From contig NZ_JAAMQU010000004.1 of the NCBI RefSeq assembly GCF_013522925.1, positions 1 to 64,000 of the forward strand: a stretch of 64,000 nt of DNA, in the 5' to 3' direction. A program made the translations under genes and the position numbers. Shown in pieces: positions 54,549 to 62,939 of this stretch. The first letter of the stretch is position 1, and the number at the start of each line of letters is the position of its first letter. Below the pieces are notes generated by a model. It had not been told where the DNA came from. It saw only the letters and a program-made list of their open reading frames with translations, and searched no databases. The stretch is from Pseudomonas japonica. Its GTDB lineage: Bacteria > Pseudomonadota > Gammaproteobacteria > Pseudomonadales > Pseudomonadaceae.

Positions 54549-55014
54549 CTATGCCCCATAGGTAACTCAACTACCTCTTTTATACATTCAGACTTCTTAT
54601 CAACCTCGGACATAACTCACATCCGAGACTTGTCTTCCCACAGACATCATACAAAGCCACGCGACGAGACGGATCTTAAGCGGAGCCAAACCGGCACAAA
54701 AGCTAATTTGTGGGGAGAGCAACAAATAAAAACAATTTTCTGTTTCTTATGCACCACGACAATACAAATTAGTGCAACTTCTCAACCTGCTATTCCAGGC
54801 CCTTGCCCCTCCCCACTCGCAACTATGCTTCCGTACGTATATTTACATACTTGTGCAACATGAGCTTTTCCAAGCGAGACCATGGCCACTCGCCTCACCT
54901 GATAAACCGCCAGCTATACACATATAGGCCTTTGGCGGGAGCCTAAACCGCGCGGGCTCGCCCAATGTCAAGGCTGCCCGTGCACCCCACCGCCGCCCTG
55001 CCGAGGAACCGCTC
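54549..55014. other. 466-base AT-richer intergenic region
   Basis: This stretch between the divergent RES gene and the PL7-like gene is clearly poorer in GC than the rest of the window. A 107-codon open frame (54540-54863) has no ribosome site and no recognisable protein features. The right edge holds GAGGAA, the ribosome site for ATG 55015. Promoters for both flanking genes must lie here, but none is convincing by eye. Confidence 0.5.
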
Positions 55015-55902
55015 ATGCCCAGGATCGACCTCACTCCCTACGACATCACCACCCCCAAGCCGCACCCCGAAAAAGGCACCGCCTGGACAGTGCCCGGGAC
55101 GGACGTAGGTTTGGTGCCCGAATACGTACAGTGCAGGCAGGACGAAGTGTCCCTGTGGGCCCCGACCTCCGGCGCCACTACCGAAAGCGTCAAGCGCACC
55201 CGGTGTGAACTCAAGGGCAAGCCATTCACGCTCGAGGAGAAAAGATACGCTTACGCGCGTATCACCACTCGCGTGGAACAGGTGAACTGGAAAGGTGAGT
55301 TCGTCCTGATCCAGGCGCATTGCCATGACGGCAACGACCCTACCTTCAAGGGGTTCATCAGTACATTGGATGGGAAGACCGCTGTGTTCAAGGGCGGCTT
55401 GCGCACCGATGACTCTACAAGCTCACCGCCCAAGGAAACCATTTTCAGCGGCATACGCTTGGATAGCCCGTTCAGCGCCGCCTTTTACCTGGAGCAGATA
55501 AACAGCGCGGATCAGAGCATGTGGGCAGTTCGTGTCACCCTGCAGCAGGGTAATCGCTGTGAGGGCATGGAACGCACGGTCGAACCCAAGCGAGGGGCCC
55601 GGCCACATGTGTTCCACATGGGCACCTACAATCAGGTGAACAACGACGAATACCCCGCCGGGGCGCCCCTTGATCCCGAAAAGGAAGGCACCCGCCTCAC
55701 CGTTACCGAGTTGTTGGAAACCTTTGGGCACCGAGCCAGGTACGAAGGTCGGCTCGACGAAGCGGCCACCATCGTTGACGGAAGCAAGAGGCTGAGGAAG
55801 CTGGACCAGATCGCCGAGCTCATTGAAAAGGCCGACCTGCCCAGCGAGGATACCGACGCGCTGAACATTCGACTCCAGGCCATCCGAGCGTGGGGCGGCT
55901 GA
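55015..55902 (+). CDS. Divergent PL7 (alginate-lyase-like) protein without signal peptide
   Basis: This 295-residue protein starts at ATG 55015 behind GAGGAA. It carries the three signature sites of polysaccharide lyase family 7 in altered form: RTRCELKG for R-S/T-E-L-R (about 60-67), IQAHCHDG for Q-I/V-H (about 99-106), and VFHMGTYNQVN for YFKAG-x-YNQ (about 202-212). The Gln, His, Arg and Tyr of the active site could therefore be present. No signal peptide precedes the fold, which starts with IDLTPYDIT. About 80 residues after the last motif form a helical tail (HRARYEGRLDEAATIVDG onward) not usual in PL7. Substrate and secretion route are unknown. Confidence 0.65.
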   Translation: MPRIDLTPYDITTPKPHPEKGTAWTVPGTDVGLVPEYVQCRQDEVSLWAPTSGATTESVKRTRCELKGKPFTLEEKRYAYARITTRVEQVNWKGEFVLIQAHCHDGNDPTFKGFISTLDGKTAVFKGGLRTDDSTSSPPKETIFSGIRLDSPFSAAFYLEQINSADQSMWAVRVTLQQGNRCEGMERTVEPKRGARPHVFHMGTYNQVNNDEYPAGAPLDPEKEGTRLTVTELLETFGHRARYEGRLDEAATIVDGSKRLRKLDQIAELIEKADLPSEDTDALNIRLQAIRAWGG

Positions 55903-55909
55903 GCTCACG

Positions 55910-57016
55910 CTACAGCGCAGCCGGGCGCCAGCCGGTTTCTGCCAGCGCAGTGGTCAACAGCGCGTCGCTCAACGGTTCCACCTGCCTGTTGTCATCGGCC
56001 ACCATGGCCGTACCGGCCAGCAATGCATTGATGATCGCTTCCTCCACCGCTTCGGCGGCGGCGGCAAACAAGGGCGAGATGTGGTCGTTGTTCACCATGC
56101 TCACGCCTTGGCTGAACGCCCCGCCTTTGCGATCGTAATCGGCGGGCAGGAGGTTCCGATTGCCGGTGGCGAAGGCCAGGAAGATATCGCCGCTGGAATC
56201 GTCGGTGCCGCCGCCGGTACGGGCGATGCCGATGGACGCACGCTGCGCCAGGCGCTGGCATTGATGGGGCAGCAAGGGTGCGTTCGTGGCGAGGATCACC
56301 ACAATCGAGCCCATACCCGGCGTGCCTTGCTCGGCGAATGGCGATGGCACGTGCGCGAGGTAGCGGCCCACCGGGTAACCGTCCACCCGCAGGTCACGGC
56401 GCTGACCATGATTGGCCTGTACCAGCGCACCCACTGTCCAGCCGCCCTGCTCCGCCCCCAGTACGCGAGAGGCGGTACCGATGCCGCCTTTGAATTCGTG
56501 GCAGATCATGCCAGTGCCGCCGCCCACCGGGCCTTCCTGCACCGGCCCGGTTTCGGCCGCAGCGAGCGCGTCGCTCACTTCCTGTGAGGTGACATGTTGG
56601 CCCCAGATGTCGTTGAGCACGCCATCGTAGGTTTCCATCACCACCGGCATGCACCAGTAGGTCGCGGTACTTGCCAGGGAATGACGCTCATGGGCAATCA
56701 GCGCATCGCGTACCACGCCCACGCTGTGGGTATTAGTGGTAGCGATAGGTGTAGTGAGCAGCCCGGCTTCCCGAATCCACTCAAGGCCTGTGGCGTCGCC
56801 GTTGCCGTTCAGCACATGGCAGCCGGCAAAACAGGGCTGCTCCCGTGCGGCGCCTTCCCGAGGTTCCACCACCGTTACGCCGGTGCGCACCCATTTGCCG
56901 CCCCGCTGCGCGTTCAAGGTGGCGTGCCCCACGCGCACACCAGGCACATCGGTAATGGCATTGAACGGGCCGGGAGTGCCCAGCCCCAAATTAATACCCA
57001 GTTGACGCGCGCGCAT
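55910..57016 (-). CDS. P1-family aminopeptidase (DmpA/BapA-like)
   Basis: This 368-residue Ntn-type hydrolase should cut itself between Gly236 and Ser237 (in GTPGMGSIVVILATNAP), freeing the Ser nucleophile. Other family sites are ITDVPGVRVGHATL at the N-terminus, GPVGGGTGMICHEFKGGIG and RTGGGTDDSSGDI. Relatives remove D-amino acids or beta-amino acids from short peptides. No signal peptide is seen. It lies 13 bases after a permease gene on the same strand, so peptide or amino-acid uptake and cleavage are probably linked. Confidence 0.92.
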   Translation of the reverse strand: MRARQLGINLGLGTPGPFNAITDVPGVRVGHATLNAQRGGKWVRTGVTVVEPREGAAREQPCFAGCHVLNGNGDATGLEWIREAGLLTTPIATTNTHSVGVVRDALIAHERHSLASTATYWCMPVVMETYDGVLNDIWGQHVTSQEVSDALAAAETGPVQEGPVGGGTGMICHEFKGGIGTASRVLGAEQGGWTVGALVQANHGQRRDLRVDGYPVGRYLAHVPSPFAEQGTPGMGSIVVILATNAPLLPHQCQRLAQRASIGIARTGGGTDDSSGDIFLAFATGNRNLLPADYDRKGGAFSQGVSMVNNDHISPLFAAAAEAVEEAIINALLAGTAMVADDNRQVEPLSDALLTTALAETGWRPAAL

Positions 57017-57029
57017 TGTAGCTCCTCGA

Positions 57030-58394
57030 TCAAAGTTTCTGGAAGCCCGGGCTCAGCTTGCCGTAGGTGCCGTAGAGGATCACCGACACGCTCAGCAGGC
57101 CCAGGATAATCATGATGTCGCGGTTGGAGGCCTGCGCCAGCAAGGTCACCAGCAGGTAGCCCGCGCCTATGGTTGCCAGCAAGGCTGGCACTGGCCACAG
57201 CGGCATGCGGTAAGGGTGCGCCCGGTCACGCCGCAGTACCCGGCTGAACAGCGCGCTCAGGGCTACGGTGAGGTACACCAGCAGGATCAACAGCACAGTG
57301 AATGACGTGAGCTCGGCCAGGTTGGAGCTGAAGGTCAATACCGCCGAAGGTATCGCCAAGAACAGCGTGGCCAGCCAAGGCGATTGCCACTTGGCGTGAA
57401 TGCGCGTGAAGGCCCGGTTGAGCCTGGGCATCCACACTTCATCGCGCCCGCTGCTGTAGATCACCCGCCCGCTCTGGATCACGATCGCCACGATGGCATT
57501 GAACACCGACAGGAAGATACCCGCGCTCACCAGGCGTGACAGTGTTGCGTTGCCATGGGCTGTGAGGAGGTAGCCGATGGGGTCTGTACTGGCGAGCATC
57601 TCGGTCAGCGAAGGCGCGCCCAGCAGCAGCGCGGCGAGCGGAATGATCTCGATCGCGACCACCAGCACCAGCGACCACAACACTGCCCGGGGTACGCCAT
57701 GGCCGCCGTCGTGCATGTCTTCGGCCAGCAGCACAGCGCCACCGAAACCGTTATAGGAGAACAGCGCAGTGCCGATGGCGCCGATTACCAACGCAAAGGG
57801 CGCGGCGCTCAGTACCCCGGCGTTCACCACCTGCGGATGCAGTAGCGTACTGACCGGCTGCTGGGCATGGCCGAAACCCAGCACCACGATCACCATCAGC
57901 GCGGCCACCTCGAGGAACAGACAAAGGCCGGTTACCCAGGCGTTGAGCTTGATGTTGAGGATGCCAATCGCGTAACTGAGCACCACGATCACCAGCGCCA
58001 CAGCCTGGCTGTCGAAGTGCGTACCCAGTGCGGCGTTAAGGTAGGTCGCCGCGCCGGTTGCCAGCACCGGCGGGATGAACAGCAACATCGCAAGCACTGT
58101 CAGGAAGGTGGCATACCCGGCCATGCCGCCGAATACCCGCTTGGCGAACACGTACTCACCGCCAGCAGTTCTGTGGGCCCGCCCCAGTTCGGCATAGCAA
58201 TACGCGAACATCAGCGCCAATACGCCGCCCAGGGCAAAGGCCCAGATCACGCCGGTACCTGCCTGCTGGATAGCGAACGGTGCGATCACGAACACGGAGC
58301 TGGCGGGCGTTACAGAAGAAACCGTGATCGCCACCACGTCGGCGACACTCAAGCTGGGCTTGAGCGCGGACGCTTGCGGAACAGGAGCCGTCAT
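57030..58394 (-). CDS. APC-family amino-acid permease
   Basis: This 454-residue inner-membrane transporter has about twelve hydrophobic helices. It starts at ATG 58394 with GAGGT upstream. The APC pattern is clear: VSSVTPASSVFVIAPFAIQQAG for helix 1 (split as SSVTPASSVFVI and APFAIQQAG), then YAELGRAHRTAGGEYVF. The peptidase gene follows after 13 bases. The palindrome at 58521-58536 lies between its start and the divergent LuxR gene, a likely control point. Confidence 0.9.
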   Translation of the reverse strand: MTAPVPQASALKPSLSVADVVAITVSSVTPASSVFVIAPFAIQQAGTGVIWAFALGGVLALMFAYCYAELGRAHRTAGGEYVFAKRVFGGMAGYATFLTVLAMLLFIPPVLATGAATYLNAALGTHFDSQAVALVIVVLSYAIGILNIKLNAWVTGLCLFLEVAALMVIVVLGFGHAQQPVSTLLHPQVVNAGVLSAAPFALVIGAIGTALFSYNGFGGAVLLAEDMHDGGHGVPRAVLWSLVLVVAIEIIPLAALLLGAPSLTEMLASTDPIGYLLTAHGNATLSRLVSAGIFLSVFNAIVAIVIQSGRVIYSSGRDEVWMPRLNRAFTRIHAKWQSPWLATLFLAIPSAVLTFSSNLAELTSFTVLLILLVYLTVALSALFSRVLRRDRAHPYRMPLWPVPALLATIGAGYLLVTLLAQASNRDIMIILGLLSVSVILYGTYGKLSPGFQKL

Positions 58395-58520
58395 ATCGTT
58401 AACCTCGGGTTGTTGTTCGAAGTTGAGGCAGTAAACGAAGGCTTGAAGAGAGGGCGCTCTCGGCTGGAGCACTAGATGCAACGCACTCTAGGCAGTGAAA
58501 CTTGAGGACACAATTCCCCT

Positions 58521-58536
58521 ATGGGGGTACCCCCAT
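58521..58536. promoter_or_regulatory. Perfect 16-bp palindrome, candidate operator
   Basis: ATGGGGGTACCCCCAT is perfectly symmetrical. It lies in the 199-base gap between the divergent permease (start 58394) and LuxR-type regulator (start 58594), placed to serve both promoters. A partly overlapping CCCCTATGGGG dyad precedes it, and TTGACA begins at its last base, although no good -10 follows at the proper distance. The LuxR-type protein is the obvious candidate to bind. Confidence 0.6.
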
Positions 58537-58593
58537 TGACAACCTTCAGCCGTAAAGGCCGTACTGGGCACCCCAAGCGCTCGAGGTAAGCCC

Positions 58594-59406
58594 GTGAACA
58601 GCCTGTTCGAACAATCCGCCATGCACACGGCCCTGGCGCGGGCCATCGAACACGCCGGCGGGCCGCGGTTCTGGCGCCAGCTGGTGCTGCTGCTTCGGCA
58701 TTGGGTACCGTTCGATAATGCCCTGGGCGTGTTTTACCCCGAGGCTGGCGCCCCGGTCGCCCTTGAAGAATACGACGCCGCCCCTACGCCTGGCCCCGCG
58801 TCCAGCCTGCAATACCTGGACGGCCTGTACCTTCTCGACCCGTTCTACCAGGCCTCCCGTGAGGGCATCGCCAGCGGGTTCTATCGCCTGGAGGAAGTAG
58901 CCCCGGATCACTTTCACCAGACGGACTATTACCTCAACTATTTCCACCACCATGTGCTGGAGGACGAGGTGCAATACCTGCTGCAGCTGCCAGGCGAAGG
59001 CACCCTCTCACTGTCACTGGGCATGCACGAGCGCTTCGGCGCGCAGTACCTGGGCATGCTTACCCTCTGCGCCCCCTGGGTGCTGGCACTGCTCAAGCAA
59101 CACTGGGCCCAGGCCCGGCCGGGGTCGGCTGCAACGGTCACCGCGAAGGAGGACAGCCGCACCTTCGTCGGTGACGCCCTCGACCGCTTCGGGGCGCGAG
59201 TGTTATCGGAACGGGAGCTGGAAGTGGCACGGCTGATATTGCGCGGCTACTCCTCCAAGGCCATGGCCGAACGGCTGGGCATTTCCCCGGAAACGGTGAA
59301 GGTCCACCGTCGGCACCTGTACGCCAAGCTCGACATCTCGGCGCAGCCTGAGCTGTTTTCGTTGTTTATACAGTCGTTGGAGGTGGGTGACGCTCGAGAG
59401 CGATAA
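58594..59406 (+). CDS. LuxR-type transcriptional regulator
   Basis: This 270-residue regulator starts with GTG behind GAGGTAAG. The C-terminal LuxR helix-turn-helix (about 205-262) is clear: LSERELEVARLILRGYSSKA, then AERLGISPETVKVHRRHLY. The N-terminal 200 residues show no autoinducer-binding or receiver signature that I recognise. It is divergent from the permease/peptidase operon and likely controls it through the palindrome at 58521-58536. Confidence 0.9.
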   Translation: MNSLFEQSAMHTALARAIEHAGGPRFWRQLVLLLRHWVPFDNALGVFYPEAGAPVALEEYDAAPTPGPASSLQYLDGLYLLDPFYQASREGIASGFYRLEEVAPDHFHQTDYYLNYFHHHVLEDEVQYLLQLPGEGTLSLSLGMHERFGAQYLGMLTLCAPWVLALLKQHWAQARPGSAATVTAKEDSRTFVGDALDRFGARVLSERELEVARLILRGYSSKAMAERLGISPETVKVHRRHLYAKLDISAQPELFSLFIQSLEVGDARER

Positions 59407-59869
59407 GCCACAGTAGCAGCGCGCCTTGGCGGCGACCGGCACGACAGGGCCGCTGTTTCGGCGATGGTTTTGTCGCGGGCAAGCCACGCTGCTACAGAGG
59501 CGGGCCCAGTATCATCGTGAAGGAAGCGATAGCGAGCGATGTAGAAGGACATCCGTTAGAAGAACTTGCCAGGGAGATGTAAAACCCAGGACCATATTTA
59601 AGAAAAACTCTTATTCTGTAACGCCATGTGTTTGTCGATAATACCGCGACATCCACATGACATATTTTTCACACCACCTCTTTATTATCGCCTCCCCAAG
59701 TAATACAGCTCCCTGCGAGCAACTTTAAGCGCATTGATACATTCGCGTGCCAATTGAAACAACTCGGACAAAAGCGGAACGCGCGTTCCAACCTTTCATA
59801 GTCTTCCGGCAATCGACCAGGCCGCGCTGCGCTTCGCCCCGTGTTTGCCCTTTGTATTTGAGCCTTCCG
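59407..59869. other. 463-base intergenic region: REP-like element and AT-rich leader
   Basis: The left third holds the REP-like repeat (59413-59495). The right part (about 59570-59750) is markedly AT-rich and probably contains the promoter of the glycosyltransferase gene. The frame upstream of ATG 59870 is open back to GTG 59747, but those codons have no protein-like character. I see no RNA gene. Confidence 0.5.
59413..59495. repeat. REP/BIME-like repeat
   Basis: GTAGCAGCG (59413-59421) and CGCTGCTAC (59487-59495) form inverted ends. TCGCGGGCAAGCC just before the right end matches the core of the common P. putida REP sequence. The element follows the LuxR gene stop and could act as a transcript-end or gyrase-binding structure. 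Confidence 0.6.
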
Positions 59870-60664
59870 ATGAGTACAGCAGATCGACAGCCCGCCCGCG
59901 CACCTACCTTCAGTATCGCGCTGGTGAACTACAAGACGTATGAGATGACGCGGGCATGCCTGGAGTTGCTCAAGCAGCAGATCGGCGACGCGAACATTCC
60001 TGTATGGGTGGTGGACAATGACTCACAGGATGCCAGCACCACCTACCTGCGCAGCCTGAGCTGGATAAACCTGATCGAACGCTCCCAACCGGCCGGCGAA
60101 GCCGGGCATATCGCCCATGGCCGGGCGCTGGACCTGGTGCTTGAGCAAACGCGGAGCGATTACCTGCTGCTGATGCACACCGACACGTTCATCCATGACC
60201 GCAGGGTGTTCCAGTGGCTCCTCGATAAGTGTAACGGCCGTTCCAATGTGGCGGCAGTGGGTTGTGTAGAGCAACTGAACCGAGGATTGCCGCGTACGGT
60301 ATGGCGGCACGGTTCGCGGTTCTGCAAGCACTATTACCGGCGCCTGTTGGGCCGCCTGGGTGTGCCAGGGCGTGTGCCGAAACCCTGGAAAGAACAGCAC
60401 TTGAAGAGCTTTTGTACCCTGTGGAACAGCAAGGCTATGAAACAGCATGGCCTGCACTTCTGCATGGATGACCGCGTGCCCGGTTATACCCTGCAAGATC
60501 GCATGGAAACACTCGGGTATGGCATCGCCAAAGTGCCGCCCGGGCGCCTGTTCAAATACCTGGACCACATCCAGGCAGGTACCGTCGCAGCTGCCAACGG
60601 CTACGGCGCGAACCATCGCCGCACGCGGATGTACAAGCAGGCCCTGACGCGCGTCGGGGCTTGA
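59870..60664 (+). CDS. GT2-like glycosyltransferase
   Basis: This 264-residue protein has a GT-A fold: FSIALVNYKTYEMTRACLELL at the start (split as FSIALVNYKT and CLELL), VVDNDSQDAS (about 42), and a metal-binding MHTDTF (about 102). No membrane helix is seen. ATG 59870 is chosen as the first Met before the fold; the ribosome site is weak. It stands alone with an AT-rich leader upstream and is unlike the GT2 at 38731-39393. Donor and acceptor are unknown; surface polysaccharide decoration is possible. Confidence 0.8.
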   Translation: MSTADRQPARAPTFSIALVNYKTYEMTRACLELLKQQIGDANIPVWVVDNDSQDASTTYLRSLSWINLIERSQPAGEAGHIAHGRALDLVLEQTRSDYLLLMHTDTFIHDRRVFQWLLDKCNGRSNVAAVGCVEQLNRGLPRTVWRHGSRFCKHYYRRLLGRLGVPGRVPKPWKEQHLKSFCTLWNSKAMKQHGLHFCMDDRVPGYTLQDRMETLGYGIAKVPPGRLFKYLDHIQAGTVAAANGYGANHRRTRMYKQALTRVGA

Positions 60665-60672
60665 ACCAGGGC

Positions 60673-60765
60673 TTGCAAACGGCGGGGGCCCAAAGGCCGA
60701 CATAACCTTGAGCAAGGCGTTCCGAGCTCAGGCATAGTCGCCCTGCCCCCTATAGCCGTTTGCAA
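60673..60765. repeat. 11-bp inverted repeat enclosing a hairpin, upstream of TRIC gene
   Basis: TTGCAAACGGC (60673-60683) and GCCGTTTGCAA (60755-60765) are perfect complements 71 bases apart. Between them lies a second hairpin, CCTTG-AG-CAAGG (60706-60717). The right arm touches the AAAGG ribosome site (60764-60768) of the next gene, so folding could limit translation. Confidence 0.55.
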
Positions 60766-60775
60766 AGGTATGCCC

Positions 60776-61393
60776 ATGGGTTTCCACGTTTTCTCCTACA
60801 TCGACCTGATGGGGACGTTCGTCTTCGCCCTCAGCGGCGCCCTGGCCGCCATCAATCGCCAGCTGGACCTCTTCGGTGTGTTCGTCATTGCGTTCGTGAC
60901 CGCCTGCGGCGGCGGCGTGGTACGTGACCTGTGCATTGGCGCAGTGCCGCCCGCCGGCCTGGTCAATATCGAATATGCCGTAGCGGTGGCCCTGGCGGTG
61001 ACCCTCGCCGGTTGCTTCCAACAGGTGCTGCTCAAACTCACCCAGCCCACGCTGTTTTTCGATGCGGTGGGGCTGGGGTTCTTCGCCGCGTTCGGCGCGC
61101 ACAAGGCCTATACCTACATCCCGGATACCCAACTGGCGATCCTGCTGGGGGTGATGTCAGCCGTGGGCGGTGGCGCCATTCGCGACGTGATGCTGAGCCG
61201 CGTGCCGGTGGTATTGACCAAAGAAATCTATGCCCTTGCCGCCCTGCTCGGTGCCGCCATACAGGTAATGGGCGAGCTGGGATGGATCGGCCCGCAATTG
61301 GCCCCTTGGCTTGCCATCGCCCTCTGCACACTGGTGCGGATGCTATCGCTACGCTACGGATGGAACCTCCCAGGCCTCAAAAAGCCCGCGTGA
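60776..61393 (+). CDS. TRIC-family (UPF0126) cation channel-like membrane protein
   Basis: This 205-residue inner-membrane protein is two repeats of a three-helix unit plus a final helix. Each repeat holds a glycine kink and a charged signature: ACGGGVVRDLCIG (about 44-56) and AVGGGAIRDVMLS (about 129-141). This is the YicG/TRIC pattern, associated with potassium or other cation flux. ATG 60776 is favoured over 60770 because AAGG is seven bases upstream. Confidence 0.92.
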   Translation: MGFHVFSYIDLMGTFVFALSGALAAINRQLDLFGVFVIAFVTACGGGVVRDLCIGAVPPAGLVNIEYAVAVALAVTLAGCFQQVLLKLTQPTLFFDAVGLGFFAAFGAHKAYTYIPDTQLAILLGVMSAVGGGAIRDVMLSRVPVVLTKEIYALAALLGAAIQVMGELGWIGPQLAPWLAIALCTLVRMLSLRYGWNLPGLKKPA

Positions 61394-61454
61394 AGAGGGG
61401 CCGCTAGCGGCCTTGCGGGAAAAGCCTTGCACACGCCGGAGTTTCGGTTAGTAT

Positions 61455-61488
61455 CTGGTATACCGTAATACGAGAGACCAACCTCGTA
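61455..61488. promoter_or_regulatory. Possible operator upstream of the catabolic operon
   Basis: GGTATACC (61457-61464) is a palindrome of the type bound by some GntR-family regulators. A second dyad, TACGAG (61469-61474) and CTCGTA (61483-61488), follows. Both are 30-60 bases before the GTG of the DUF1185 gene, where a repressor would act. No regulator gene is seen nearby. Confidence 0.35.
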
Positions 61489-61515
61489 CCGTTATCCAGA
61501 ACAAGGGGAACCGCC

Positions 61516-62106
61516 GTGGGCTTTGAAATCCGCAAGATCGTCACGTACACCGAGCAAACCTTCATCGAAGGCGGCAAGGCCAGCGAAAAGCCCGTCACCA
61601 TGGTGGGGCTGGCCGTGGTCATCAAAAACCCCTGGGTGGGCCCGTTCGTTGAAGACCTCAAACCGCTGATCAAGGCCAACTGCTCGGAACTGGGCGCTTT
61701 GATGGTGGAGCAACTCACCAGCGCCATTGGCGGCGCAGGCCGCATCGAGGCCTACGGCAAGGCGGCGGTGGTGGGTGCCGACGGCGAGATCGAGCATGCC
61801 TCGGCGGTGATTCACACCCTGCGCTTCGGCAACCATTACCGCGAAGCGGTACAAGCCAAGAGTTACCTGAGCTTCACCAACAAGCGTGGCGGCCCGGGTA
61901 CGTCCATCCAGATCCCGATGATGCACAAGGACGATGAAGGCCTGCGCTCGCACTACATCACCCTGGAAATGAAAATCGAGGACGCGCCACGCGCCGACGA
62001 GATCGTAGTGGTACTGGGCGCGGCAGACGGCGGCCGCCTGCACCCGCGCATCGGCAACCGCTACATGGATCTCGAAGAGCTGGCCGCGGAAAAGGCGCAG
62101 CAGTGA
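61516..62106 (+). CDS. DUF1185 (amino acid synthesis family) protein
   Basis: This 196-residue cytoplasmic protein starts with GTG behind AAGGGGAA. It matches the DUF1185 family, annotated as amino acid synthesis without firm proof: IRKIVTYTEQTFIEGG at the start, VVIKNPWVG, and HTLRFGNHYREAVQAKSYL with VVVLGAADGGRLHPRIGNR at the end (the last split as VVVLGAADGG and LHPRIGNR). It overlaps the next gene by one base (TGATG) and heads an operon with a hydrolase and an aldehyde dehydrogenase. A catabolic role is likelier than biosynthesis given these neighbours. Confidence 0.85.
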   Translation: MGFEIRKIVTYTEQTFIEGGKASEKPVTMVGLAVVIKNPWVGPFVEDLKPLIKANCSELGALMVEQLTSAIGGAGRIEAYGKAAVVGADGEIEHASAVIHTLRFGNHYREAVQAKSYLSFTNKRGGPGTSIQIPMMHKDDEGLRSHYITLEMKIEDAPRADEIVVVLGAADGGRLHPRIGNRYMDLEELAAEKAQQ

Positions 62107-62939
62107 TGAACGCCCGGGCCACTGAATGGACCGCGGCGGGCACTGCTTACCAGGTGACCGGCGAAGGCGAACCCGTGGTGCTCATCCACGGCGTGGGCCT
62201 GAACAAGGACATGTGGGGTGGCCAGGTGGTGAGCCTGGCGGAGCAGTACCAGGTAATTACGTATGACATGCTGGGCCACGGCGAAAGCGCCATGCCCCAT
62301 GCCGATACAGGGCTGGAAGGGTACGCCGGGCAACTGCTCGAGCTGGTCGAACATCTGGGCCTGGCGCGGGTGCATGTGGTGGGGTTTTCCATGGGGGGGC
62401 TGGTGGCGCGGGCGTTTGCCATGCACTACCGCGAGCGACTGGCCTCGCTGGTGATCCTCAACAGCGTGTTCGCCCGCACGCCGGAGCAACGCGCCGGCGT
62501 GGTGGAACGTACCCGCCAGGCGGCGGAATTCGGGCCCAACGCCAATGCCGAAGCGGCGCTGGCACGGTGGTTCAGCCGCGAGTACCTCGCTGCCAGCCAT
62601 GCACAGGTGGACAACATCCGCCGCACCCTGGCCAGCAACGACCCGCACGGCTACCTGACCACTTACAGCTTGTTCGCCACCCAGGACATGTACCGGGCCG
62701 ACGACCTGCCGGGGCTGAACGTGCCTGTGCTGGTGGCCACCGGCGAGCTGGATGCCGGTTCCACGCCGGAGATGGCGCGCCAACTGGCCGCGCGCATCCC
62801 GGGTGCCCAGGTTGCCATCCTGGCTGAACAACGCCACATGATGCCGGTGGAATCGCCGCGGCTGGTCAATCAGCTGCTGGTCGGTTTCCTGGCCAACGTC
62901 AAATGCCTGCCAGTGCAGGCTGAGGGGAATGTCGCATGA
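62106..62939 (+). CDS. Alpha/beta-fold hydrolase
   Basis: This 277-residue cytoplasmic hydrolase has the oxyanion motif VVLIHGVGLNKDMW (about 25), nucleophile VGFSMGGLVAR (Ser about 96), an Asp in ATGELDAGS (about 217) and the late His of EQRHMMPVE. The fold matches ester- or ring-cleavage product hydrolases of catabolic pathways. ATG 62106 overlaps the upstream stop; its own stop overlaps the next ATG (ATGA at 62936). Confidence 0.92.
   Translation: MNARATEWTAAGTAYQVTGEGEPVVLIHGVGLNKDMWGGQVVSLAEQYQVITYDMLGHGESAMPHADTGLEGYAGQLLELVEHLGLARVHVVGFSMGGLVARAFAMHYRERLASLVILNSVFARTPEQRAGVVERTRQAAEFGPNANAEAALARWFSREYLAASHAQVDNIRRTLASNDPHGYLTTYSLFATQDMYRADDLPGLNVPVLVATGELDAGSTPEMARQLAARIPGAQVAILAEQRHMMPVESPRLVNQLLVGFLANVKCLPVQAEGNVA

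Noticed and set aside
54540..54863. 107-codon frame between the RES and PL7-like genes
   Set aside because: No ribosome site, odd composition, and it overlaps the start of the RES gene on the other strand.
58536..58564. Sigma-70 promoter at TTGACA 58536
   Set aside because: The -35 is perfect, but the sequence 17 bases on (CCGTAC) is a poor -10, so I did not annotate a promoter.
59747..59869. N-terminal extension of the glycosyltransferase from GTG 59747
   Set aside because: The added 41 residues have no fold or family character, and the AT-rich DNA before 59750 looks like a leader.
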